Assembly (NCBI GenBank): GCA_965246925.1
Contig: OZ251994.1
Location: 1,426,001-1,490,000 of the forward strand
Length of the DNA: 64,000 nt
Reading direction: 5' to 3'
Source: JANPPS01 sp965246925
GTDB lineage: Bacteria > Pseudomonadota > Alphaproteobacteria > Acetobacterales > Acetobacteraceae
Shown: piece by piece, positions 8,028-15,645 of the stretch
Layout of the letters: the number at the start of each line of letters is the position of its first letter
How positions within the stretch are numbered: position 1 is the stretch's first letter
Position numbers and translations under genes: made by a program
The notes under the pieces: model-generated
The model's input: the letters and a program-made list of their open reading frames with translations, nothing else
What the model was told of the DNA's origin: nothing
Database searches by the model: none

Positions 8028-9689
8028 TCAGGCCCTTGGCAGTTGAATGACGAACCGTGCGCCGGCCGCCTTGCCATCCGCACTAGCGATATTTTCGCCG
8101 AAGATTCGCCCTTTCAGCGCTTCTACGATCTGCCGGCTTATCGACAAACCAAGGCCGGAGTGCTTGCCAAATTCCTCACCGGCGGGCCGCTCAGAGTAAA
8201 ACCGGTCGAACACATGCTCGAGCTTGGTCGTCGGGATGCCCACACCCTCATCCTCGACAAAGATCTCAACCAGCGCACCAGCCTCCCGCGCCCTCAATGT
8301 TATCCGCCCCCGCGGCGGCGAAAAGCTGCGAGCATTGCCGATGAGGTTGCGCAGAACCTGCACCAATCGCCCTTCCACGGCTAGCACCTCAAGCGGGGTC
8401 GAGGGCACGTCGAGCACAATGACGGGATCCTCATCACGCCGCGTCGCATCATGGATCTCAGCCAGCAAGCCCAGGATGGCCCCGACATCGAGCCGCTGGG
8501 TCGCCGTCCTCGACAGCTCCGCATCGACCCGGCTTGCGTCACTGATATCGCTAATTAGCCGATCCAGCCGGCCTACGTCCTCACCGATGATGGCCATAAG
8601 ACGGCGTTGCTGCCGAGGGTCATCCACCCGCAGCAGCGTCTCGACCGCACTTCTAATACTGCTCAAGGGGTTCTTGATCTCATGCGCGACGTCAGCCGCA
8701 AATCGCTCTGTCGCATCCATCCGCGCCCACAACGCCGCCGCGCTCTCGGCCAAGGCATGCGCCAACTCTCCGACCTCATCAGTCCGCCGCAGCAACGGCT
8801 GAGGCACCGTGCCTGCCCGGCCATACCCCTCCCGCATCTGATGTGCCGCGCCAGCCAACCGCAAGATCGGCCGTGCGATGGTTAAGGACAAGTACCACGA
8901 CAGCCCGACGGTCAGAACCAGCGCCAGTGCAAATAGACCAAGAATGCTCATCCGTACGGTCCAGAGGCTATCGTCGACCTCGCGGGCCTCCCTCGTCAGC
9001 AAAATAATCCCGACAGTCTGACGGTTGCGCACCACCGGTTCCGCCACAGTCACCAATAGCCGGTCATCCTGCGTCCGCCGAATATAAGGAGGCATCTCGC
9101 GTCCGGTGTTAGAACCAGTCATGCGCAGCTCTTCCCGGACATCCGGCTGCCAATCAGCCCCCGCCGCGTTGGGACTGACCTCCACGACCGGCCCGGCGTT
9201 CTGGTGCGGCAACACAGATAGGAGCCGGTCATAAACGGACCCGATTGTGCCAATGAACCGCCCCCGGTCTGCAGCCGGCGGCAACGGTGCCGTGACCACC
9301 GCACCACCCGCTCCTTCCCGGACCCGGCTATCAGCAACCAGCTGCCCATCCGGAGCATACAGCCGCGCCTGAGCATTCGGGGTCGGCTCCGTGAGGCGCC
9401 GAAGCAAAGGGCGCGCGAGATCCGGTTGCAGTAGCGGATTGTCCGGATCCTGGTCCCGCACCGCGCTCTCTCCCAGCGCACCGGCATAGATCCGCGCCTG
9501 CTCCCGAAGGGCTTGAACTTCCGCTTCCAACAGGCCGCCCTGATACTGATCTAGATATAGCAGCGCCGCTACCAGCAATGCCAACGGCAATGCATTGACC
9601 AACAGAATGCGCCGAAGCAAAGGCGAAACCAACCGCCGTACGGCGATTCGATCGACCTTGGTTATTGGAAATAGGCCGGCGTCAGGCAT
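8028..9689 (-). CDS. chvG: Sensor histidine kinase, ChvG type
   Basis: Inner-membrane kinase of the ChvG/ChvI system, which responds to acid and envelope stress in alphaproteobacteria. The 553-residue product has a first transmembrane helix near residues 27-48, a large periplasmic domain, a second helix near 245-265, a HAMP region, the phospho-histidine box FAADVAHEIKNPLSS and a HATPase domain with N-box NLIGNARSFS and G-box GLGLSISRQI. It lies 8 bases downstream of chvI and immediately upstream of hprK, the standard gene order. The identity rests on domain structure plus context. Confidence 0.9.
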   Translation of the reverse strand: MPDAGLFPITKVDRIAVRRLVSPLLRRILLVNALPLALLVAALLYLDQYQGGLLEAEVQALREQARIYAGALGESAVRDQDPDNPLLQPDLARPLLRRLTEPTPNAQARLYAPDGQLVADSRVREGAGGAVVTAPLPPAADRGRFIGTIGSVYDRLLSVLPHQNAGPVVEVSPNAAGADWQPDVREELRMTGSNTGREMPPYIRRTQDDRLLVTVAEPVVRNRQTVGIILLTREAREVDDSLWTVRMSILGLFALALVLTVGLSWYLSLTIARPILRLAGAAHQMREGYGRAGTVPQPLLRRTDEVGELAHALAESAAALWARMDATERFAADVAHEIKNPLSSIRSAVETLLRVDDPRQQRRLMAIIGEDVGRLDRLISDISDASRVDAELSRTATQRLDVGAILGLLAEIHDATRRDEDPVIVLDVPSTPLEVLAVEGRLVQVLRNLIGNARSFSPPRGRITLRAREAGALVEIFVEDEGVGIPTTKLEHVFDRFYSERPAGEEFGKHSGLGLSISRQIVEALKGRIFGENIASADGKAAGARFVIQLPRA

Positions 9690-9697
9690 AGTCCGGG

Positions 9698-10399
9698 CTA
9701 GGCCTCCTTATACTTGTACCCAATCCCATAGAGGGTCTCGATATGATCGAAGGTTTCGTCACTCGCTCGAAACTTCTTGCGAACCCGTTTGATGTGACTA
9801 TCGATTGTCCGGTCATCGACATAAATGTTTTCGCCGTAAGCGGCGTCGATCAACTGGTCGCGGGACTTCACGATCCCGGGCCGCGCTGCCAACGCCTTCA
9901 CCAGCAGGAACTCGGTAACCGTGAGCTGAATATCGTGCCCGCGCCAAGTGGACTGATGCTTCGTCTCATCCAGGGTTAGATCGCCCCGCACCAGCACGCC
10001 CCCTGGCGCCACGCCCGAGCCCTCGGCACGCCCCGCCTCGTTCCGCCGCAACAGCGCCCGTATCCGTTCGATCAGCAGCCTCTGGCTGAACGGCTTGGTA
10101 ATGTAGTCATCCGCACCCAGCCGTAGCCCCATCAGCTCGTCCACCTCCTCGTCTTTCGAGGTCAAAAAGATGACCGGGAGCTGGCTCCGGGCGCGTAACC
10201 GCTGCAGCAGTTCCATCCCGTCCATCCGCGGCATCTTTACATCCAGCACCGCCAGATCGACCGGGCGCGCAATCAACCCCTGCAACGCACTCTCCCCGTC
10301 CGTGTACGTTCGGACCAGGAACCCCTCGGCCTCCAGTGTCATCGAAACAGAGGTCAAGATATTGCGGTCGTCATCGACCAAGGCGATTGTCTGTTTCAT
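9698..10399 (-). CDS. chvI: Response regulator, ChvI type
   Basis: OmpR-family regulator paired with the adjacent kinase. The 233-residue protein has a receiver domain with acidic pocket DDD (9-11), phospho-acceptor Asp53 in VLDVKMPRMDG, the switch threonine in FLTSK and the conserved lysine in DDYITKPF, followed by a winged-helix DNA-binding domain (TVTEFLLVKALAARPG to the C-terminus). It heads the chvI-chvG-hprK-rapZ-EIIA-ptsH operon and is divergent from the HugZ-like and pckA genes. In Rhizobiales pckA is also a neighbour of chvI. Confidence 0.93.
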   Translation of the reverse strand: MKQTIALVDDDRNILTSVSMTLEAEGFLVRTYTDGESALQGLIARPVDLAVLDVKMPRMDGMELLQRLRARSQLPVIFLTSKDEEVDELMGLRLGADDYITKPFSQRLLIERIRALLRRNEAGRAEGSGVAPGGVLVRGDLTLDETKHQSTWRGHDIQLTVTEFLLVKALAARPGIVKSRDQLIDAAYGENIYVDDRTIDSHIKRVRKKFRASDETFDHIETLYGIGYKYKEA

Positions 10400-10429
10400 G
10401 ATCCCGAGGGCCTGCCCATAGATTGGTTA

Positions 10430-10445
10430 CCGCCTATATAGGCGG
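10430..10445. promoter_or_regulatory. Perfect 16-bp palindrome between divergent genes
   Basis: CCGCCTATATAGGCGG is an exact palindrome in the 79-base gap between the divergent chvI and HugZ-like genes. Its AT-rich centre could be part of a -10 element, and the position fits an operator controlling one or both promoters. The cognate regulator is unknown; autoregulation by ChvI is possible, but its sites are usually direct repeats. Confidence 0.45.
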
Positions 10446-10478
10446 CCATTGTGGCAAAAACCCGGGTACAACCAAATC

Positions 10479-11180
10479 ATGTCCAATCCGCTTCCGCCTG
10501 TGGATGCCGCCCGTATTCTGGCCCGAACCGCCCGAGCCGCCACGCTCGCGACCGTGATGGATGGACAACCCTTCGCCTCCCTCGTCACACCCGCGCCCGC
10601 GCCCGACGGCTCGCTCCTGATGCTGCTATCTGGCCTTTCGGAACACACCAGGCACTTACAGACGGAGCCGCGCTGCTCCTTGCTCCTGGCCGATCACGCC
10701 ACCGATCCCAATCCCCAAGCCAACGCCCGCCTCACCCTCACCGGCCTTGCCGCGCCAGAGCCTGACCCGGCGCTCAAGGCACGCTGGATCGCACGCCACC
10801 CCTACGCCGCTTTCTACGCCGAGTTCGCGGACTTCGTGCTCTGGCGCGTCCGCCCCATGGCAGGCCTGTATATCGGTGGCTTCGCCAGCGCCACCCGCCT
10901 CCGCCTAGCCGACCTTACACCGGACCCGGCCGCCGTCGCCGCCGTCGCGTCCGCCGAGGCCGAGATCATCGCACATTGCAACGCCGATCATCCGGACACG
11001 CTGGCACGCCTGGCCGCCTCGCCCGGGCACTGGCGCATGACCGCCTGCGACGTGGACGGCTGTGACCTCAGCCACGATGAGACCGTGCGCCGCATCGCCT
11101 GGCCCGCCCCGGTCGCGGATGCCAACGGGGTCCGCCGCGCCCTCATCCTTCTCGCACGTGCAGCACAGAATCCCGCCTGA
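10479..11180 (+). CDS. HugZ-like heme/flavin-binding protein
   Basis: The 233-residue product looks like the pyridoxamine-phosphate-oxidase-like split beta-barrel followed by a C-terminal DUF2470-type domain, the architecture of HugZ heme oxygenase-like proteins. The first half contains AATLATVMDGQPFASLV and a long SLLL-type strand segment; the second half starts near SAEAEIIAHCNADHPD, the usual beginning of the heme-binding domain. ATG 10479 is preferred to the upstream TTG 10449 because homologues start near this point. There is no iron-uptake gene nearby, so heme degradation is only a family-based guess; general FMN-dependent redox function is an alternative. Confidence 0.8.
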   Translation: MSNPLPPVDAARILARTARAATLATVMDGQPFASLVTPAPAPDGSLLMLLSGLSEHTRHLQTEPRCSLLLADHATDPNPQANARLTLTGLAAPEPDPALKARWIARHPYAAFYAEFADFVLWRVRPMAGLYIGGFASATRLRLADLTPDPAAVAAVASAEAEIIAHCNADHPDTLARLAASPGHWRMTACDVDGCDLSHDETVRRIAWPAPVADANGVRRALILLARAAQNPA

Positions 11181-11272
11181 GCCCGCCCTGGACGCATTGA
11201 TAACGCTCGCTTATGACCGGCCCATCCGGCCAGACTAGGCCTACCAGCAAGCCTGTATCGAGGACGACGTCC

Positions 11273-12922
11273 ATGAACCATCAGCCCTACGGCAGCACGG
11301 CCGAGGCACTGTCCTACCCGTCGGCCCGCGATGCCCTGGCCGGGACTGGCGTGCTCGCGACCGGGTCCGTGCATGCCAACCTCACCGCCGCCCAGCTCGT
11401 CACGCACGCGCTCCGCCGCAACGAGGGCACGTTGTCCGCAGAAGGCGCCCTCATCGTCCACACCGGGACCCACACCGGCCGGTCCGTCGCCGACAAATTC
11501 GCCGTGGACGAACCCGAGGTGACCCACGACGCCTGGTGGCGTCACGGCCACCAAAAACTGTCCGCCGCCAGCTTCGAGACCTTCAAGGGCCGGGTCCGAG
11601 CCTACCTTCAGGGGCGCGAGCTGTTCACCCAGGACCTCTACGCCGGGGCCGACCCGGCGCACCGCATCCGCGTTCGCCTCGTCAGCTCAGAGGCCTGGCA
11701 TACCCTCTTCGCCCGCAACATGTTCATTCGCCCCACCGAGGCCGAGCTCGCCACTTTCGAGCCGGATTACGTCATCCTCCACGCCCCCAACTTCCAGGCC
11801 GACCCGGCCACCGACGGCGTCCGCAGCGCCACGGCCATCGCCGTCTCCTACACCCAGCGCCTGATCGTGATCGCCGGCTCCGAGTACGGCGGTGAGATCA
11901 AGAAATCCATATTCGGCGTCATGAACTGGGTCCTCCCCGCCCGCGGCGTCCTCCCCATGCATTGCAGCGCCAATGTCGGACGCAACACCGACGGCAAGCC
12001 GGGTGACGTCGCCTTGTTCTTTGGCCTGTCGGGCACCGGTAAGACCACCCTCAGCTCGGACCCGGACCGCCCGCTGATCGGCGATGACGAGCATGGCTGG
12101 AGCGCCGATGGCATCTTCAACTTCGAAGGCGGCTGCTACGCTAAGGTCATCAACCTCAGCCGCGACGCCGAGCCCGAGATCTACGCCGCCACCCACCGCT
12201 TCGGCACCGTGCTCGAAAACGTCATCGCCGACAGCCAAGGCAACCTAGACCTCACCGATGGCAGCCTTACCGAAAACACCCGCTCCTGCTACCCGATCGA
12301 GTTCATCCCCAACTGCGACCTTTCGGGCCGCGGCGGTCATCCCCGCAACATCGTCATGCTGACCGCCGACGCGTTCGGCGTCCTCCCGCCCATCAGCAAG
12401 CTCAGCCCGGCGCAGGCCATGTACCACTTCCTGTCCGGCTACACCGCCAAGGTCGCCGGGACGGAAAAAGGCCTGGGCCGGGAGCCGCAGGCCACGTTCA
12501 GCACCTGCTTCGGCGCCCCCTTCATGCCGCGGCAGCCCGAAATCTACGGCCGCATGCTCGCCGGCCTCATCGCCCAGCACGGCGCTGATTGCTGGCTGGT
12601 CAACACCGGCTGGACCGGGGGCGCCTACGGCACCGGCGCCCGCATGAGCATCAAGCACACCCGCGCCCTCCTCGCCGCCGTCCTGAACGGCAGCCTGCGC
12701 ACCGCCCGCTACGTGCAGGACCCCTATTTCGGCCTTATGCTGCCGCAGGACGTGCCCGGCATTCCGAACGAGGTGCTGGACCCGCGCCGGGCGTGGCCGG
12801 ACGGCGCCGCCTACGACCGCGCCGCCCAGGACCTCGTCGGGCGGTTCGAAAAGAACTTCGCCACCTTCGCCGACGCCGTCGATGACGACGTGAAGGCCGC
12901 CGCCATCCGGGCCGCCGCCTGA
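11273..12922 (+). CDS. pckA: Phosphoenolpyruvate carboxykinase (ATP)
   Basis: Converts oxaloacetate and ATP to phosphoenolpyruvate, the first step of gluconeogenesis. The 549-residue protein has the kinase-1a P-loop FFGLSGTGKTTLSSD, the metal-binding region IGDDEHGWS and the oxaloacetate-binding RxxYG-type residues typical of the ATP-dependent family. ATG 11273 gives the family's usual N-terminus; the upstream ATG at 11213 would add 20 atypical residues. It is the neighbour of chvI/chvG, as in Rhizobiales. The stop overlaps the CTG that appears to start the next gene. Confidence 0.95.
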   Translation: MNHQPYGSTAEALSYPSARDALAGTGVLATGSVHANLTAAQLVTHALRRNEGTLSAEGALIVHTGTHTGRSVADKFAVDEPEVTHDAWWRHGHQKLSAASFETFKGRVRAYLQGRELFTQDLYAGADPAHRIRVRLVSSEAWHTLFARNMFIRPTEAELATFEPDYVILHAPNFQADPATDGVRSATAIAVSYTQRLIVIAGSEYGGEIKKSIFGVMNWVLPARGVLPMHCSANVGRNTDGKPGDVALFFGLSGTGKTTLSSDPDRPLIGDDEHGWSADGIFNFEGGCYAKVINLSRDAEPEIYAATHRFGTVLENVIADSQGNLDLTDGSLTENTRSCYPIEFIPNCDLSGRGGHPRNIVMLTADAFGVLPPISKLSPAQAMYHFLSGYTAKVAGTEKGLGREPQATFSTCFGAPFMPRQPEIYGRMLAGLIAQHGADCWLVNTGWTGGAYGTGARMSIKHTRALLAAVLNGSLRTARYVQDPYFGLMLPQDVPGIPNEVLDPRRAWPDGAAYDRAAQDLVGRFEKNFATFADAVDDDVKAAAIRAAA

Positions 12923-13542
12923 CCGGGCCCGCAGACCGGTTAGGCTCCCCGCCCGACCGGACCCCGCCCGAGTTCTTCGACCGGCTCTACGCGAAGAACC
13001 CGGACCCCTGGGCATTCGAGACCAGCGCCTATGAACGCGAGAAATACGCCGCCACCCTTGCCGCCCTCCCACCTCGGATCGGCCGCGCCCTAGAAATCGG
13101 CTGCAGTATCGGCATCCTCACCCGGCAGCTCGCCTCCCGCTGCGACAGCCTCTTGTCGCTAGACGTCGCCGACGCCGCCCTTGCCCGCGCCCGCCAGCAT
13201 TGCGCAGACCTCCCCAACGTCGAAATCCGCAAACTGGCCGCCCCACAACAATGGCCCGGCGGCACCTTCGACCTGATCCTCTGGTCCGAGGTGCTCTACT
13301 TTCTAGGCCGTGACGGCATCATCGAGGCTGCCGCAAAAACCCGCGCCTGCCTCACCCCAAATGGCACCGCCCTCCTCGTCAACTGGCTCGGCGACACCGG
13401 CACCTCCACCACCGGCGACCAAGCCGCCATCCTGTTCATCCAACACGCCAACCTAACCCCCTCCTACCAGACCCGCACCGCCCGCTACCGCCTCGACCAC
13501 CTAACGCAGACCAACGAGCCACCCCTGAGCCCTGAGCCCTGA
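12919..13542 (+). CDS. NodS-like SAM-dependent methyltransferase with CTG start
   Basis: Small class I methyltransferase. The frame is open from an in-frame stop at 12883 to 13542. It encodes FFDRLYAKNPDPWAFE, SAYEREKYAATL and the SAM motif ALEIGCSIGILT, then LILWSEVLYFL, an arrangement seen in NodS-family enzymes. No ATG, GTG or TTG occurs before the TTG at 13153, which would remove the SAM site. The only useful start is CTG 12919, overlapping the pckA stop (CTGA), giving 207 residues. The C-terminus runs into a heptamer repeat. The substrate is unknown. Confidence 0.75.
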   Translation: MTGPADRLGSPPDRTPPEFFDRLYAKNPDPWAFETSAYEREKYAATLAALPPRIGRALEIGCSIGILTRQLASRCDSLLSLDVADAALARARQHCADLPNVEIRKLAAPQQWPGGTFDLILWSEVLYFLGRDGIIEAAAKTRACLTPNGTALLVNWLGDTGTSTTGDQAAILFIQHANLTPSYQTRTARYRLDHLTQTNEPPLSPEP

Positions 13543-13550
13543 GCCCTGAC
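13523..13550 (+). repeat. Tandem 7-bp repeat over a stop codon
   Basis: Four consecutive copies of CCCTGAG (the last ends in C) cover the 3' end of the methyltransferase gene; the stop codon TGA at 13540 is part of the third copy. Such a short repeat can expand or contract by slippage. Because every frame meets a TGA within three units, copy changes would alter only the last few residues. Confidence 0.8.
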
Positions 13551-13662
13551 CACTGCCTCAGCCCAACCCATTAGCCCTAAGCCCGTCGGCGGGCGGCACA
13601 CCCGCAACACTCTCCGTCAAGCAAGGGCGATACGCATAACGCCAGAACCCCAGACCAAATCC

Positions 13663-13694
13663 TTGACACCCAAACAAGAACATGTTCCTACTAT
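13663..13694 (+). promoter_or_regulatory. Candidate promoter with palindrome between -35 and -10
   Basis: TTGACA at 13663-13668 is a perfect -35. A weak -10 (TACTAT, 13689-13694) is 20 bases away, longer than ideal. Between them lies the palindrome GAACATGTTC (13678-13687), placed where a repressor could block the polymerase. A start site near 13700 would coincide with the ATG of the following small gene, so the mRNA could be leaderless. Confidence 0.4.
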
Positions 13695-13699
13695 CAACC

Positions 13700-14011
13700 A
13701 TGAAACTCCGGCCTATCCCTCCCCAAACACCCGCGCTTCAAACACCCGAAGAAGCCGACGCTTACTACCGCGCCGTCCTTCAAGAGTTGATCGAGCAAGG
13801 CAGGACCCTTGCCCGTCTCGCCAGCGAGCGTGCGGCCCAGCAGCCCGAAGCGGACCACACCAATCCCCTCAACCGCATCGCCCGGGCCATCCACGAAACC
13901 GAAGCGCTAGCCCGGCATATCGCGTCCGGCACACCCAAAGCCCGACAGCCAGCAGAAACAATGCCCCAGGCCGGTTCGCCACTCGCCCTTAGCCCGAACA
14001 CGATCCACTAA
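13700..14011 (+). CDS. Small hypothetical helical protein
   Basis: A 103-residue product (from ATG 13700) with a proline-rich N-terminus and a helical middle: EEADAYYRAVLQELIEQG and ARAIHETEALARHIASG. No known family recognised. An alternative start at 13682 adds six residues. A good -35 element lies just upstream, which argues for real expression. A second overlapping frame (from 13663) is very arginine- and proline-rich and is judged a shadow. The protein could be soluble and dimeric; nothing indicates export. Confidence 0.55.
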   Translation: MKLRPIPPQTPALQTPEEADAYYRAVLQELIEQGRTLARLASERAAQQPEADHTNPLNRIARAIHETEALARHIASGTPKARQPAETMPQAGSPLALSPNTIH

Positions 14012-14126
14012 CAAGAACAACCGCCGGGTCCGGTCACGCGCTATTCAGCAGCCCAAAATGAACTTCATCCCGCTCTCTGCCTAATGTCCCCACTGCCGCG
14101 ACCCCAAACCCGCGCAAGGACATCTG

Positions 14127-14591
14127 ATGCTAGCACCAATCCTCATGGGCCTCGCCGCCGGTCAGCGCGCCTTCACCCCGTTGGCAACCATGGCCGTCGC
14201 CGCCGCCACGCGCCAGCTCCCCCCCGGCTCCGGCGCACCTCGCATCATAGCGCACCCGCTCATCGCGACTGCGACCGTCATCCTCGCCGTGGCCGAGCTG
14301 GCCGGGGACAAGATGAAGTCGGCACCGGACCGCACTGTGCCCATCGGCCTCGCCACCCGCCTGGTTACATCGGCCATCGCCGGCGCCGCCCTCGTCCCCC
14401 GCCACCAGCGCTGGATCGGGGCAGCACTCGGCGGCCTCACCGCGGTCGCCGCCTCATACCCCGGCTGGCGCGCCCGCACCGCCGCCATGCCACGCTTCGG
14501 GCAGACCCCCACCGGCCTCGCCGAAGACGCGCTCGTCATCACCGCCGCCATCGCCATCCAGCGCCTGCTCGCCCGGCGTAGGCCAGCCTGA
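14127..14591 (+). CDS. DUF4126-family membrane protein
   Basis: A 154-residue protein with about four hydrophobic helices. Family features are the N-terminal GQRAFTPLATMA, where most members have GLRAFLPL, and VAELAGDKMKSAPDRT after the second helix. The function of DUF4126 is unknown. A good ribosome-binding sequence (AAGGACATCTG) precedes ATG 14127. It is followed after 52 bases by an SDR gene with its own Shine-Dalgarno, so the two may be co-transcribed. Confidence 0.75.
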   Translation: MLAPILMGLAAGQRAFTPLATMAVAAATRQLPPGSGAPRIIAHPLIATATVILAVAELAGDKMKSAPDRTVPIGLATRLVTSAIAGAALVPRHQRWIGAALGGLTAVAASYPGWRARTAAMPRFGQTPTGLAEDALVITAAIAIQRLLARRRPA

Positions 14592-14643
14592 AGGAACTGA
14601 GCCGCCCCAAACCTGTTCCTCCTACATCGACCGGAGGCCCCCC

Positions 14644-15576
14644 ATGACCGATCTGTCCCACATGAGCATCGTCATCACCGGCGCCTCCAGCGGCATCGGA
14701 CGCGCCACCGCGCTCGCCTTCGCCCGCCAAGGCGCCAGCATCACCCTCGCCTCCCGCCGCGGCGGTAAGCTGGCGGAGGTCGCGCAGGAATGCGTGGCCG
14801 CCGGCGGTGATGCACAATACGTCGAAACGGACGTAACGAACCCCACAGCCATGCGCGCCCTGACTCAGGCCGCGATCCGCCGCTATGGCGCGGTCGACGT
14901 TTGGGTCAACAACGCTGGAATCGGCGCCGTGGGCCGCTTCACCGACACACCGGTCGACGCGCACGATCAAACCATCCGCACCAACCTCATGGGCTACATG
15001 CACGGCGCCCACGCCGTCCTCCCGCACTTTTTGGAAAAGCACGAGGGCGTGCTCATCAACGTCATCAGCTTCGGCGCCTTCCTCGGCACCCCCTTCGCCG
15101 CCAGCTACACCGCCAGCAAGTTCGGCCTGCGCGGCCTATCCGAAAGCCTTCGCGCCGAACTGCAGGACGAGCCCGGCATCCATATCTGTGACATCTACCC
15201 GGGCTTCGTGGACACGCCGGGCGTCCAGCACGCCGCCAACTACTCCGGCCACGAACTGAACCCCACCCCGCCCGACAAGCCGGAAGACGTCGCCGACGCC
15301 ATCGTGCGCGTGGCGCTCCGCCCGCGGGACAAGACGTCGGTCGGCGCCACGGCCAAGATCGTCCCGGTGCTGTATGGCTTTGCGCCGGGCCTGGGCCGCT
15401 GGTTCATGACCCGCGTGCTCGGCACCGCGCTCAGCCGTACCCCGGCGCAAGCTCCGACTTCCGGCGCCTTGTTTGCCCCGAACGAGGCCGGGTCGGCTAG
15501 CGGTCTGGCATTGAGCGCCGGGCTGGGCCTCGTCGCCCTGGCCGCAGCCGCTTGGGCCTATCAGCGGCGCGCGTAA
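14644..15576 (+). CDS. Short-chain dehydrogenase with C-terminal membrane anchor
   Basis: NAD(P)-dependent oxidoreductase of the SDR family, 310 residues. The cofactor motif TGASSGIG is near residues 13-20, NNAG near 89-92, and the catalytic YTASK near 158-162; the Ser of the triad is in VISFGA. Beyond the normal ~260-residue domain there is an extension ending in one hydrophobic helix (GLALSAGLGLVALAAAAWAY) and a basic tail, suggesting attachment to the inner membrane. The Shine-Dalgarno CGGAGGCCCCCC precedes the ATG. Substrate unknown. Confidence 0.85.
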   Translation: MTDLSHMSIVITGASSGIGRATALAFARQGASITLASRRGGKLAEVAQECVAAGGDAQYVETDVTNPTAMRALTQAAIRRYGAVDVWVNNAGIGAVGRFTDTPVDAHDQTIRTNLMGYMHGAHAVLPHFLEKHEGVLINVISFGAFLGTPFAASYTASKFGLRGLSESLRAELQDEPGIHICDIYPGFVDTPGVQHAANYSGHELNPTPPDKPEDVADAIVRVALRPRDKTSVGATAKIVPVLYGFAPGLGRWFMTRVLGTALSRTPAQAPTSGALFAPNEAGSASGLALSAGLGLVALAAAAWAYQRRA

Positions 15577-15645
15577 TCCGTCCTGGCCATGCCGCGCCCG
15601 GGTGGCACATGCCGGAGGGGCGCGACCCGGTGTTCAAGCCCCACG

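Noticed and set aside
13678..13687. LexA-like box GAACATGTTC
   Set aside because: The alphaproteobacterial LexA box has a 7-base spacer between half sites; here it is 2, so I report only a generic palindrome.
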